Shown: positions 1 through 7,884, counted from the stretch's first letter. The stretch is DNA of 64,000 nt from an uncultured Clostridia bacterium (GCA_945875335.1 CAMCKD010000002.1:56991-120990), one strand, 5' to 3'. The notes: generated by a model not told the origin, from the sequence alone. Numbers and translations: made by a program.

Positions 1-93
1 AAACTTGGCTTTGCCCAGGTGGGCAGAAGAAAAAACTACTATCGAAATCCCAAAGAGGATGCCCTCATTTTGAGAAAGGAGTGGCAGATTTGA
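1..93 (+). CDS. rimI: Ribosomal protein S18-alanine N-acetyltransferase RimI, C-terminal end only
   Basis: Only the last 30 codons are in the window. They read KLGFAQVGRRKNYY followed by a P-x-E-D-A-x-I-L tail, which is the typical C-terminal end of RimI-type GNAT enzymes that acetylate the N-terminal alanine of ribosomal protein S18. The stop (TGA 91-93) overlaps the proposed TTG start of tsaD. RimI next to tsaD is a common bacterial arrangement. The 5' part lies outside the window, so fold and active site cannot be checked. Confidence 0.75.
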   Translation, partial: KLGFAQVGRRKNYYRNPKEDALILRKEWQI

Positions 94-1106
94 ACATTCT
101 GGCTGTGGAGTCCTCCTGCGATGAAACCGCTGTTGCCATTGTTCGCAACGGGCGGGAAATTCTCACGGACTGCATCGCGTCTCAAGTGGATCTGCACCGT
201 CTTTATGGCGGCGTGGTGCCGGAGATAGCCTCAAGAAAGCACATTGAGGCCATATCGGGGCTTGCCGATCAGGCGTTGGCTGAAACCGGTCTGAGCAGGG
301 CAGACATCGATGCCGTGGCAGTGACCTATGCGCCCGGGCTCATTGGGGCGGTGCTGGTGGGCGTGAATTTTGCCAAAGCCGCCGCTTTCGCTATGAAGAA
401 ACCCCTGATTCCCGTGCATCACATCCGGGGTCACATTGCCGCCAATTACCTTGCCTACCCGGAATTGGAGCCGCCCTTTTTGTGCCTGGTGGTTTCCGGG
501 GGCCACACCATGATTGTGGAAGTGAAGGACTACACTGAAATGAACATCCTGGGCACTTCTCTGGATGACGCGGCAGGAGAGTGCTTCGACAAGGTGGCCC
601 GTGTGCTGGGCATGCCCTATCCCGGCGGTGCGGCTCTGGACAAGATGGCTCAGCAGGGAAACGACAAACAATATGAGCTTCCCCGCAGCAGACCCGGTGA
701 GAACCCATACAATATGAGCTTTTCCGGCCTGAAAACAGCGGCGCTGAACCTGATCCACCATGCCGGGCAGGTGGGAGAGGAATTGAACATCCCCGACCTG
801 TGCGCCAGTTTTTCCGCTGCGGTTTCCGATACCCTGGTTCCCAGAGTGGTGATGGCGATGGAACAGACTGGTCACCGAAAAATCGCTGTGGCAGGAGGAG
901 TTGCAGCCAATTCCAGAATCCGCCATGATATTTTGGAGGCAGCGGGGAAGCTGAATGCTCAGGTTTTTATGCCGCCCCTGCGCCTGTGCGGTGACAACGG
1001 TGCCATGATTGGAGCCCAGGCGTACTATGAATTCCTCGCCGGCAACGTGGCAGATATGAGCTTGAATGCCTATGCAACCAAGTCCATTTTGGGAGAAGCG
1101 CTGTAG
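90..1106 (+). CDS. tsaD: tRNA N6-adenosine threonylcarbamoyltransferase TsaD
   Basis: TsaD transfers the threonylcarbamoyl group to A37 of ANN-decoding tRNAs, working with TsaB and TsaE. The N-terminus has the ASKHA signature VESSCDET. The metal-binding histidines lie in VHHIRGHIAAN near residue 110, followed by VVSGGHT, and the metal aspartate is in CGDNGAMIG near residue 300. Length (338 aa) is normal for the family. The frame also opens at GTG 81, but the AGGAG at 77-81 would overlap that codon; TTG 90 has proper spacing and forms a TTGA overlap with the rimI stop, so it is preferred. A shorter paralogue lies at 41843-42766. Confidence 0.95.
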   Translation: MNILAVESSCDETAVAIVRNGREILTDCIASQVDLHRLYGGVVPEIASRKHIEAISGLADQALAETGLSRADIDAVAVTYAPGLIGAVLVGVNFAKAAAFAMKKPLIPVHHIRGHIAANYLAYPELEPPFLCLVVSGGHTMIVEVKDYTEMNILGTSLDDAAGECFDKVARVLGMPYPGGAALDKMAQQGNDKQYELPRSRPGENPYNMSFSGLKTAALNLIHHAGQVGEELNIPDLCASFSAAVSDTLVPRVVMAMEQTGHRKIAVAGGVAANSRIRHDILEAAGKLNAQVFMPPLRLCGDNGAMIGAQAYYEFLAGNVADMSLNAYATKSILGEAL

Positions 1107-1199
1107 TCGAAAACAAAATTGCCTTGTAACTGAATAGTTACCGTTTTGAAATAATCTTAATAAAATATTCAAAGATTCGCCAAATTTTACGGTAAAAAC

Positions 1200-1259
1200 T
1201 GTGAACAAGCCTGTGGAAAGTGTGAAAAACTGTGTATACATAACACTTTTCCACAGGCT
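1200..1259. promoter_or_regulatory. Inverted repeat with a cluster of DnaA-box-like 9-mers
   Basis: This lies in the 200-bp gap between tsaD and a GNAT gene. Near-perfect arms of 16-17 nt occur at 1208-1223 and 1243-1259. TTTTCCACA at 1247-1255 fits the relaxed DnaA consensus TTWTNCACA. TGTGGAAAG (1212-1220), TGTGTATAC (1231-1239) and TGTGAACAA (1200-1208) are one-mismatch versions in the opposite orientation. The stretch just upstream (about 1120-1195) is AT-rich. It could equally be a hairpin or an operator for the downstream gene. DnaA binding is inference. Confidence 0.35.
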
Positions 1260-1307
1260 AACGCTTTGAAGACACAGTAAAAAAGTTACAAAATAATGGA
1301 GGCCGAA

Positions 1308-1838
1308 ATGCTTCATATTGCAAAAAACCTGGGCCAGCTCTCCTTCGGCAAGCTGATGGCAGTTTACCTGGATACCAATCGAATCAATGGCGCTCTCCTT
1401 GCCCCCGAGGAGACCGTTGAGCGACAAATTCAGCTGTCAGAGCAGGAAGCTTACTCATACCTGCATGACGACTTCTTCCAGCAGAAGGGCGCCGTGTACT
1501 GCATCTGGGAAGAAGGGGGAGCATACGTCTGCGCTCTCCGCCTGGAGCCCTACATGGATGGCCTCCTTTTGGAAGCGTTGGAAACAGCCCCCAGTTATCG
1601 CAGAAGGGGATATGCCGTCCTGCTGATTGGGGCAGTTCAACAGATGCTGGAGCAGCAGGGCAGTGTCCGAATTTATTCCCATGTGGGCAAGCGCAACGAA
1701 GCTTCCCTGAAAACCCATTTTGCCTGTGGCTTTCAGATCATGAAAGACCATGCAGCCTACATTGACGGCAGCGTAAATGACCGGGCCTATACGCTGTGCT
1801 ACGAAAAAAATATTGCAGAAATTGAAAAAAAGAATTGA
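1308..1838 (+). CDS. GNAT-family N-acetyltransferase
   Basis: A 176-residue protein with a C-terminal GNAT acetyl-CoA-binding core: LLLEALETAPSYRRRGYAVLL matches the R/Q-x-x-G-x-G/A loop and following helix, and YSHVGKRNEASLKTHFACGF is the typical late GNAT strand-helix with an N-x-A-S-L motif. The N-terminal part (LHIAKNLGQLSFGKLMAVY) resembles clostridial GNATs of unknown substrate. The frame opens at ATG 1296, but GGAGG (1298-1302) sits five bases before ATG 1308, so the latter is taken as the start. The substrate cannot be inferred. Confidence 0.8.
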   Translation: MLHIAKNLGQLSFGKLMAVYLDTNRINGALLAPEETVERQIQLSEQEAYSYLHDDFFQQKGAVYCIWEEGGAYVCALRLEPYMDGLLLEALETAPSYRRRGYAVLLIGAVQQMLEQQGSVRIYSHVGKRNEASLKTHFACGFQIMKDHAAYIDGSVNDRAYTLCYEKNIAEIEKKN

Positions 1839-1863
1839 CAAATCTGGTTCCATGATGTATTAT
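1835..1863 (+). promoter_or_regulatory. Sigma-A promoter of tRNA-Ser
   Basis: TTGACA at 1835-1840 and TATTAT at 1858-1863 are separated by exactly 17 bases, about 28 bp upstream of the mature tRNA 5' end. The -35 box overlaps the last codon and stop of the GNAT gene. Confidence 0.8.
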
Positions 1864-1891
1864 ATCCTAGCTGGCAGCGAGAGCTGAGTAT

Positions 1892-1983
1892 GGAGAAGTC
1901 GCGTAGCTGGCCGAGCGCGCACGATTGGAAATCGTGTATACCCCAAAAGGGTATCGAGGGTTCAAATCCCTCCTTCTCCGCCA
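1892..1983 (+). tRNA. tRNA-Ser (anticodon GGA)
   Basis: Acceptor stem GGAGAAG (1892-1898) pairs with CTTCTCC (1973-1979), followed by discriminator G and an encoded CCA (1981-1983). The anticodon arm CACGA-TTGGAAA-TCGTG presents GGA, reading UCC/UCU serine codons. A long variable arm (class II) with CCC/GGG pairing and a T-arm with GTTCAAATC are present, as expected for serine tRNA. Confidence 0.96.
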
Positions 1984-1990
1984 CAAAATG

Positions 1991-2020
1991 AGACGATTGC
2001 GAAAGCAGTCGTCTTTTTTT
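1991..2020 (+). terminator. Intrinsic terminator of tRNA-Ser
   Basis: Stem GACGATTGC / GCAGTCGTC closes on a GAAA tetraloop and is followed directly by a run of T, eight bases after the CCA end. Confidence 0.85.
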
Positions 2021-2054
2021 GCGCAGACTATTCTTTGATAGAGAGGCGCGGATT

Positions 2055-2963
2055 ATGGCAGCAGTATTAACCAAAGCCGGTTGCTTTGTAGCAATCATCT
2101 TTCTTGGCTGGGCCCTTCGGCGGATTGGATTTTTCAAGGAAGGGGATTTTCAGGTTTTATCCAAAATCGTCCTTCGCATCACCCTTCCGGCGTCCATTGT
2201 ATATAGCTTTTCCGGCAAACAGATTGACCCGTCCATGCTTTTGCTCAGCGTGTTCGGCTTTTCCCTTGGCATTGTCTACATTGGAATCGGTTATCTGATT
2301 TCCGTGGGAAAGGGCAAGGAGCAGAAGGCCTTTTCCATTTTGAATATCTCCGGCTATAACATCGGTAATTTCACCATGCCCTTTGCCCAGAGCTTCCTGG
2401 GCCCTGCCGGTGTGGTGACCACCAGCCTGTTTGATACCGGCAATGCTTTCATCTGCCTGGGCGTGTCCTACAGCGTGGCAGCCATGGTGCAGCGGGGGGA
2501 GAAATTCTCCATGATAAAAATCCTCCGTGACCTTGCCAAATCCGTTCCCTTTGTCACCTATATCATCATGGCTCTGCTGGCGCTGCTCCATGTGCGGCTG
2601 CCGTCCCAGGCAATTGAGTTCGCGGCTCTGTTAGGAAACGCCAATGCTCCTATGGCAATGCTGATGCTGGGGGTTGGCTTCAAGATTTCCGGCGACAGCA
2701 GCCAGATTCATTCCATTGTAAAAATCCTTACCGTGCGCTATGCCATTGCGATTGTTGTCTCCCTGGGCTGTTTCTTCCTGCTTCCCGCCGCTCTGGAAAC
2801 CCGCCAGACCCTGGCACTGCTGGCATTCAGTCCCATTGCATCCGCAGCCCCTGCCTTTACCAGTGAACTGGGAGGGGATTCCGGATTGTCCAGTGCCATC
2901 AACTCCCTGTCTATTATCATCAGCTTGGTGTGCATCGTGGGTGTTTTGCTTTTGATTCTATAA
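2055..2963 (+). CDS. AEC-family (auxin efflux carrier-like) transporter
   Basis: A 302-residue, about ten-helix membrane protein. It opens with AAVLTKAGCFVAIIFLGW, then RRIGFFKEGDFQVLSKIVLRITLPA, the characteristic first helices and 'LP' loop of AEC/MdcF-type carriers, and contains the internal NISGYNIGNFTMPF motif with conserved Asn/Gly/Pro residues. In bacteria such carriers export malate, malonate or related organic acids; the substrate here is unknown. ATG 2055 has GAGAGG upstream. The gene follows the tRNA terminator and converges on asnA. Confidence 0.85.
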   Translation: MAAVLTKAGCFVAIIFLGWALRRIGFFKEGDFQVLSKIVLRITLPASIVYSFSGKQIDPSMLLLSVFGFSLGIVYIGIGYLISVGKGKEQKAFSILNISGYNIGNFTMPFAQSFLGPAGVVTTSLFDTGNAFICLGVSYSVAAMVQRGEKFSMIKILRDLAKSVPFVTYIIMALLALLHVRLPSQAIEFAALLGNANAPMAMLMLGVGFKISGDSSQIHSIVKILTVRYAIAIVVSLGCFFLLPAALETRQTLALLAFSPIASAAPAFTSELGGDSGLSSAINSLSIIISLVCIVGVLLLIL

Positions 2964-2971
2964 AAACGAAG

Positions 2972-3010
2972 CCCCTGTCCTCAGAACCGAAACCGCTCTG
3001 AAGACAGGGG
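2972..3010. terminator. Bidirectional terminator between AEC gene and asnA
   Basis: Arms CCCCTGTC(C/T)TCAGA and TCTGAAGACAGGGG are separated by a short loop. T-rich sequence follows on the plus strand and A-rich sequence precedes it, so it can serve both convergent genes. Confidence 0.75.
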
Positions 3011-3019
3011 ATTTTCATA

Positions 3020-4027
3020 TCACAGCAGGGGGATTCCTGCCTTTTCGCAGGCTTCGATGGTTTCATGGTCCCAAACGCTGGACTGAACTTCGCCGATGTG
3101 GGCGCAGCCCAGCAGCAGCATGGCAAGCCGGGACTGGCCGATGCCGCCGCCGATGGTCAGGGGCAGCTCGTTTGCCAGCAGCATTTTGTGGAAGGGCAGC
3201 TCCCGGCGACTATCGCAGCCGGAGAGCGTCAGCTGGCGGTCCAAAGACTCTGCATCCACCCGGATGCCCATGGAGGAAACCTCCAGCGCCCGATCCAGAA
3301 CCTCGTCCCAGAAGAAGATGTCGCAGTTCAGTGCCCAGTCGTCATAGTCCGGGGCCCGTCCGTCGTGGGGCTTGCCGGAGCGGAGCTTGCCGCCGATTTG
3401 CATGATGCAGGTGGTGGGGTGTTCCCGGACGTAGGTCTTTTCCCGCTGGGAGGGGGTCAGCTCGGGGTACAGGTCTTCCAGCTCCTGAGAGGTGATAAAA
3501 CTGACCTCCGGGCTGAGCTTGGTATGCAGCTGGGGATAGCGGACATGGAGCCGGTCATTGGTGGCGCAGATGGAGCGGACAATGGCGGCGACGATCAGCT
3601 TCAAGAAATCCAGATTCCGGTTTTCCCGGGTAATAATCTTTTCCCAGTCCCACTGGTCAACATAGATGGAGTGGATGTTGTCCAGCTCTTCATCCCGGCG
3701 GATGGCGTTCATATCGGTGTACAGGCCGCCGCCCACAGAAAAATTGTACCGCTTCAGAGCCAGCCGCTTCCATTTTGCCAGGGAGTGCACCACCTGGGCA
3801 TCGGTTCCCACAGCGGGAACGTCAAAGCTGACGGGGCGCTCGTAGCCGTTCAGGTTGTCGTTGAGGCCGGAATCCTCGGTGACGAACAGGGGAGCGGAGA
3901 CCCGCTTCAGGTTCAGCGCAGAGGAAAACTCCTCCTGAAAGGTGGCCTTGATGTAGGCAATGGCCCGCTGGGTGTCGTAGGCATCCAGGGTAGGGGAGTA
4001 GTGTTCGGGTATGTAGATTTTGTTCAT
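3020..4027 (-). CDS. asnA: Aspartate--ammonia ligase AsnA
   Basis: AsnA makes asparagine from aspartate, ammonia and ATP. The 335-residue protein shows the family's class II synthetase-like core: the N-terminal YDTQRAIAYIK, LNDNLNGYERPVSFD, the long motif around GLYTDMNAIRRDEELDN and IYVDQWDWEK, and the C-terminal LPLTIGGGIGQSRLAMLLLG ATP-binding motif 3. AAGGGTG lies upstream of ATG 4027. No T-box was seen in its short 5' region. It is a single gene, convergent with the AEC transporter. Confidence 0.96.
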   Translation of the reverse strand: MNKIYIPEHYSPTLDAYDTQRAIAYIKATFQEEFSSALNLKRVSAPLFVTEDSGLNDNLNGYERPVSFDVPAVGTDAQVVHSLAKWKRLALKRYNFSVGGGLYTDMNAIRRDEELDNIHSIYVDQWDWEKIITRENRNLDFLKLIVAAIVRSICATNDRLHVRYPQLHTKLSPEVSFITSQELEDLYPELTPSQREKTYVREHPTTCIMQIGGKLRSGKPHDGRAPDYDDWALNCDIFFWDEVLDRALEVSSMGIRVDAESLDRQLTLSGCDSRRELPFHKMLLANELPLTIGGGIGQSRLAMLLLGCAHIGEVQSSVWDHETIEACEKAGIPLL

Positions 4028-4209
4028 GACGGATCACCCTTTCGAGAAAATGCAAAGATAGTTCTATTGTATTCATTTTCCACCTAAAATCAAGTATTTT
4101 TTGAGCTGCGAAAAATGATTGCATTTCGATGCTGTTATGTTACAAGTATGATGCATCTGCCCGGTAGGATAAGGCTGTAAAAAAGAAATGAAAAAAATAT
4201 TTGAAAACC

Positions 4210-4238
4210 TGTGACGTTTCGGGTTCAAAATCCGTCTA
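4210..4238 (+). promoter_or_regulatory. Candidate ECF-sigma promoter
   Basis: TGTGAC (4210-4215), GTTT just after it, a 17-base spacer, and CGTCTA (4233-4238) resemble ECF-sigma promoters of clostridia and bacilli (AAC-type -35 with CGTCTA -10) rather than sigma-A. It precedes a 58-aa peptide gene and a lipoprotein gene; the RBS is at 4297-4302. No ECF sigma gene lies in the window. Confidence 0.5.
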
Positions 4239-4308
4239 TATGGGCAGAGGGAAATGAACCGGCGTCCGCCGTTTTCAGATAATCAACTCTACAATAAGGA
4301 GGAACAGA

Positions 4309-4485
4309 ATGATGAATACCCAAAGAGAATTACATAACGCAATCCGCAAAAGCGCATGGATCGATGTGGCTAACCGCATTGTATCCTTCCAGCAAATCGG
4401 GGAGGCGTCCTGCTATACCGCGGACGAGCCAGAATTCTGGCCCCATATTATGGAGCTGGTCAGCGTTGGCTACCGCTTGCAGTAA
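4309..4485 (+). CDS. Small hypothetical protein (58 aa)
   Basis: A short frame beginning MMNTQRELHNAIRKSAW and ending ELVSVGYRLQ, with AAGGAGG at an ideal distance from ATG 4309 (a second ATG follows at 4312). It is soluble and acidic/aromatic (TADEPEFWPHIMELV), with no signal peptide or membrane segment. I do not recognise the family. It lies between a candidate ECF promoter and a lipoprotein gene 19 bases downstream, so the two are probably co-transcribed. The good RBS and clean spacing argue that it is real. Confidence 0.55.
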   Translation: MMNTQRELHNAIRKSAWIDVANRIVSFQQIGEASCYTADEPEFWPHIMELVSVGYRLQ

Positions 4486-4504
4486 GAACAGGAAGGGAAC
4501 AATT

Positions 4505-4981
4505 ATGCGCCGAATAAGTCTTGTGATGTTCGCGCTGCTGACGGCGATGACCCTTTTCGGATGCAGTGCACCGCCGGAGGTGGGGGATTTTACCTTCGAC
4601 CTGCCGGAGGGATTCAGCATGGCAGATATCACAGAAAAAAGCTGTTCCATTGTCAATTCTGAAAATATCCAGGTGGGCGGAATCATCTTAACAGGGCTGC
4701 GGGCAAAGGATATTCGGAAATCCGGCTCTGATGACTTTGGACGTTACCTGAATGACGTGGCCTGGGGCTGTGAGTTTTTCAGCTGGAACGGCGGCGACAG
4801 AAGCCATCCCCTGCAATATATGAGCATGACCGTCACCGTCCCCGATACCCAGCAGAAGCAGGAATACTACCGGGTCTTTTTCGTAAGGAAATCCGGGGTA
4901 TACGACATGTGGTTCGACCTGGCACAGATCCACCGGGATACCGTCTCAGAATTCTTCCCCATTGCCGAAGCAAAGGAATAA
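4505..4981 (+). CDS. Putative lipoprotein, unknown function
   Basis: A 158-residue protein with a lipoprotein signal peptide: MRR, then a hydrophobic stretch, then the lipobox LFGC with Cys near residue 20. The mature part (VGDFTFDLPEGFSMADITEKS and later FFVRKSGVYDMWFDL) looks like a small extracytoplasmic beta-rich domain anchored to the membrane outer face. The family is not recognised. AGGAAGG precedes ATG 4505. Probably co-transcribed with the 58-aa gene from the ECF-like promoter, suggesting a cell-envelope stress role (inference). Confidence 0.7.
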   Translation: MRRISLVMFALLTAMTLFGCSAPPEVGDFTFDLPEGFSMADITEKSCSIVNSENIQVGGIILTGLRAKDIRKSGSDDFGRYLNDVAWGCEFFSWNGGDRSHPLQYMSMTVTVPDTQQKQEYYRVFFVRKSGVYDMWFDLAQIHRDTVSEFFPIAEAKE

Positions 4982-4986
4982 AATTA

Positions 4987-5027
4987 CTCGCACATCCAGG
5001 AGGTTTTTGGATGTGCGAGCTTTCTTT
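4987..5027 (+). terminator. Terminator of the lipoprotein operon
   Basis: Arms CTCGCACATCC and GGATGTGCGAG, followed by CTTTCTTTT. Confidence 0.8.
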
Positions 5028-5053
5028 TACGTAGATGGGGGAATCGCCACGCC

Positions 5054-5593
5054 TTAATCTCTCGGAATAACTTCATTATAAGTATCAAACCAGTTGTTTT
5101 TTGGCGTGTACGCATCTTCACGATTTGCAAGTCCGTTTTCTTCCAAAAAGGAGATATCCTCGTCGGTGGCATGAATGATTTCCGCAATTCTTTCATGCCC
5201 AACGGAATAGAACCAACATTGGTTTCCCTTGAAAAACGCCAAGTCTTGGGGATAGAATGGGCGTGTCCATGCGCTCAGACAGTCAACCTTTCCCAGTATT
5301 TCCTTCGCCTGGGCACAGTTCTTGTAAAATACAATTTTGTAGGTCGTATTGGGGCAATCAGTGGCAGGCGTACCAGGCCAGCTTGGATCGCATCTTCTTT
5401 TCACCTGAAAAGGCTTCAACTCTTGTAGGAATGACTTCATTATTTTTGTGTACCCTTTGCCATCATAATTGGCATAAACCAGCATAAAAAAGTCTGTTCT
5501 GGAAAAGGCGTAATCCAGGAAACGTCTGTAAACCGCGCCTGTGCAAAGATCCCGATACTGATCATCATGATTGAAAGAAATCGCTCTATCCAC
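5054..5593 (-). CDS. Conserved hypothetical protein, unknown function
   Basis: A 179-residue soluble protein starting with GTG 5593 (GAGGAG upstream): MDRAISFNHDDQYRDLC. It has conserved aromatic/charged blocks (FFMLVYANYDGKGYTKIMKSF, WTRPFYPQDLAFFKGNQCWF, SVGHERIA) and several cysteines but no signal peptide, membrane segment or known catalytic motif visible to me. Similar clostridial proteins exist and, as I recall, are sometimes mislabelled as a stage III sporulation protein; nothing here supports that name. It lies 22 bases upstream of the HAD phosphatase in the same direction. Confidence 0.65.
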   Translation of the reverse strand: MDRAISFNHDDQYRDLCTGAVYRRFLDYAFSRTDFFMLVYANYDGKGYTKIMKSFLQELKPFQVKRRCDPSWPGTPATDCPNTTYKIVFYKNCAQAKEILGKVDCLSAWTRPFYPQDLAFFKGNQCWFYSVGHERIAEIIHATDEDISFLEENGLANREDAYTPKNNWFDTYNEVIPRD

Positions 5594-5615
5594 TTTGCGC
5601 TCCTCTTCTGTTGGG

Positions 5616-6254
5616 TCATTGATTCAGTAGTTCCAGCAGACTTTCCGGGGTGTCCGCAATGGCGGCGGCTCCGGCTTTTTGCATGTCCTCCACCTGGCCG
5701 TAGCCCCAGGAGACGCCGATGGTGGGGATGCCATGGGCTGCAGCACCGAGAACATCAAATTCAGTGTCGCCCACCATCACGGCGTTATCAATGCGCCCAT
5801 TCTGTTCCAGCAGAAAAGCGATGACCTCACTTTTGGTGGTGCGGCTTTGGTCGAGGCTGGCACCGCAGATCAGATCGAAGTATTTCGCCAAATCGAAATG
5901 CTCCAATACCTCGATGGCCGTGACCTCCGGCTTGGAGGTGGCTACGAAGAGACGGTGCCCCTGGGCTTTCAGCGCTTCCAGCAGCTCCCGGATGCCGGGG
6001 TAGGGATGATTTTCATATTTTCCGATGGGCACATAGCGGCTTCGGAAAATGTCGATGGCCTCCTGAGTTCGTTCCTCTGGGATGCCGAATTTAATAAAAG
6101 TATCCCCCAGGGGAGGCCCCACGAATACCCGCATTTCCTCCCGGGGTGGCACGGGCAGCCCAAACCGCTCCAGGGTCATCTGGGCGCAGTTGATGATGCC
6201 CTCCCCGGAATCAGTGAGGGTTCCGTCCAAATCAAATAAAATTGCTTTTTCCAC
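5616..6254 (-). CDS. HAD-superfamily hydrolase (phosphoglycolate phosphatase/PpaX-like)
   Basis: A 212-residue haloacid dehalogenase-like phosphatase. Motif I is AILFDLDGTLTDSGEG, motif II is LFVATSKPEV (Thr/Ser), motif III is the Lys region near DQSRTTKSEVI, and motif IV is VMVGDTEFDVLGA. An alpha-helical cap lies between motifs I and II (residues about 18-85), as in the Gph/PpaX group. The frame extends to 6305, but GTG 6254 has GAAAGGG at good spacing and puts the nucleophile motif at the expected distance from the N-terminus. The substrate is not defined by sequence. Confidence 0.88.
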   Translation of the reverse strand: MEKAILFDLDGTLTDSGEGIINCAQMTLERFGLPVPPREEMRVFVGPPLGDTFIKFGIPEERTQEAIDIFRSRYVPIGKYENHPYPGIRELLEALKAQGHRLFVATSKPEVTAIEVLEHFDLAKYFDLICGASLDQSRTTKSEVIAFLLEQNGRIDNAVMVGDTEFDVLGAAAHGIPTIGVSWGYGQVEDMQKAGAAAIADTPESLLELLNQ

Positions 6255-6308
6255 AAAATCATCCCTTTCTTTTGAAATCATACCATATTTCTTGCAGTTG
6301 CGCAACCA

Positions 6309-7067
6309 CTAAGCCAGCAGGACATCCGTAATCAGCATCAGGCAGAACCCAACCAGAAGGGAATAGGTGGCCGCCCGCTCGTTTCCGTGGTCGTGTGTCT
6401 CGGGAATCATCTCGTCGCTGATGACAAAGAGCATGGTGCCTCCTGCAAAGGCCAGGCAGAAGGGGAGCACGGCAGTGGCCAGGGTGACGGCGTAGTAGCC
6501 CACAAAGGTGCCCACCACCTCGATGATGCCTGTGGTCAGCCCGCAGAGAAAGGCTTTTTTGGGCTTGAACCCCGCCGTCAGCATGGGGGTGACGGTGACA
6601 AGGCCCTCCGGGATATTTTGCAGGGCGATTCCGCCGGAGATCAGCAGCGCCGCTTTCAAGTCCCCGGAGCCCAGGCTCACTCCCGCTGCCAGACCTTCCG
6701 GGAAATTGTGGATTGCCATGGCGGCCACAAACAGTAGCAGTTTATCGGCGTGGAGGTTGTGGGCATGGATATCATCCTCCCAGCCAATGAGCTTATGGAT
6801 GTGGGGCACAATGCGGTCAACAAGACTGATGCATCCGGCCCCGGCGAAAATGCCGCAGAGCGTAATCAGTAATCCGCCGTTTTCCTCCCGCTCGATGGCA
6901 GGCAGAATCAGTCCCAGGATGGCAGCGGAGAGCATCACCCCTGCCGCAAAAGCCAGCACGATATCACTGAACCGATGGGAGATTTTCTTGCAGGGAATGC
7001 CCAGAATGGTTCCCAGCACCGTGGCGCCGCCCACGCCAAAGGCGGTCAAGCATACAAGCTCCATCAT
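6309..7067 (-). CDS. ZIP-family metal transporter
   Basis: A 252-residue integral membrane protein of the ZIP (ZupT-like) family, which imports divalent cations such as zinc. Helix IV carries MAIHNFPEGLAAGVSLGSG and helix V GGIALQNIPEGLV, the two H/Q-N-x-P-E-G motifs that form the binuclear metal site. Asp/His-rich loops (WEDDIHAHNLHADK) lie on one face. AAGGA is upstream of the tandem ATGs at 7067/7064. No metal-responsive operator was identified. Confidence 0.9.
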   Translation of the reverse strand: MMELVCLTAFGVGGATVLGTILGIPCKKISHRFSDIVLAFAAGVMLSAAILGLILPAIEREENGGLLITLCGIFAGAGCISLVDRIVPHIHKLIGWEDDIHAHNLHADKLLLFVAAMAIHNFPEGLAAGVSLGSGDLKAALLISGGIALQNIPEGLVTVTPMLTAGFKPKKAFLCGLTTGIIEVVGTFVGYYAVTLATAVLPFCLAFAGGTMLFVISDEMIPETHDHGNERAATYSLLVGFCLMLITDVLLA

Positions 7068-7193
7068 GTACTTCCTTTCCAAAAAAGAAATCATGATTCA
7101 GCATATGCGCCTGGATTACGGTCGGTTTCAAAAAACCTTCGTAGTTGAAAAAATAACGCATCTGTTGTAAAATCGGAACGGGGAGTGAGTAAG

Positions 7194-7838
7194 ATGTCAT
7201 TTTTGTCAGACATTCGGGAAAAGGAAGTTTCTCTAGCCGTTGGGACACGGATTGGGTATTCCATGCTCATTCTGTTATTTGGAGTGGGAATGGGAGCTTT
7301 TGCAAAGCTTTTGGACTGTACTCCTTCCAATAAGCTGCCATTCCTTCTGGAATACCTGGATGTTCGTAATTTTTTAGGACGTTTTGCGGTTTGGGTACTG
7401 ATTGGACTCTGGCTGTCGGTCTGCAGCAGTTCTCCCGGTCGGGCAGCCGTGAATGTGCTGTTGTTCTTTTTCGGAATGGTGTCCGCCTATTTTCTTTATT
7501 CAAAGTACATCGCAGGATTCTTTCCGAGAAGCTATGCGATGGTGTGGTTTGGTTTCACCGCAGCCTCTCCGCTGTTAGCCTTTCTATGCTGGTATGCAGG
7601 AGGGAAGGGAATTCCATCACTTGCTCTTTCGGTGATTCTGGTGGCAATACTGTTCTGGTGTTCCTTTGTGGGCGGATGGCTCTATTTGCGGCCACGCTCT
7701 GCGTTGGAGCTTTTGGTATATCTCTGCGGAATAGGGGTATTGCGGCGGGATAGCCTGAAAGGGAATGTTATCATGACGCTCCTGGGCACTGGGCTTGGTT
7801 TCGCACTTCTTTTGGTCGTACCTTTTCGTTTCGGATAA
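7194..7838 (+). CDS. Multipass membrane protein, unknown function
   Basis: A 214-residue protein with about six hydrophobic segments (for example MLILLFGVGMGAFAKLL, LGRFAVWVLIGLWLSV, AVNVLLFFFGMVSAYFL and SVILVAILFWCSFVGGWLYL) and a short cytoplasmic N-terminus. GGGGAG precedes ATG 7194, which is preferred over the GTG at 7185. Family not recognised; it looks like clostridial DUF-type membrane proteins. It stands alone, divergent from the ZIP transporter and followed by a terminator. Confidence 0.7.
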   Translation: MSFLSDIREKEVSLAVGTRIGYSMLILLFGVGMGAFAKLLDCTPSNKLPFLLEYLDVRNFLGRFAVWVLIGLWLSVCSSSPGRAAVNVLLFFFGMVSAYFLYSKYIAGFFPRSYAMVWFGFTAASPLLAFLCWYAGGKGIPSLALSVILVAILFWCSFVGGWLYLRPRSALELLVYLCGIGVLRRDSLKGNVIMTLLGTGLGFALLLVVPFRFG

Positions 7839-7843
7839 AATAA

Positions 7844-7884
7844 CTCGCAGCGGCAAAAAGTCCAAACCGCTGCGAGAGATTTTA
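7844..7884 (+). terminator. Terminator after the 7194 membrane gene
   Basis: Perfect 10-nt arms CTCGCAGCGG / CCGCTGCGAG, then AGATTTTATTT. Its end overlaps the last codon of the convergent EamA gene. Confidence 0.8.

Noticed and set aside
4028-4308. T-box or other riboswitch upstream of asnA
   Set aside because: No T-box sequence or paired leader on the minus strand; only about 60 bases of simple AT-rich sequence precede the gene.
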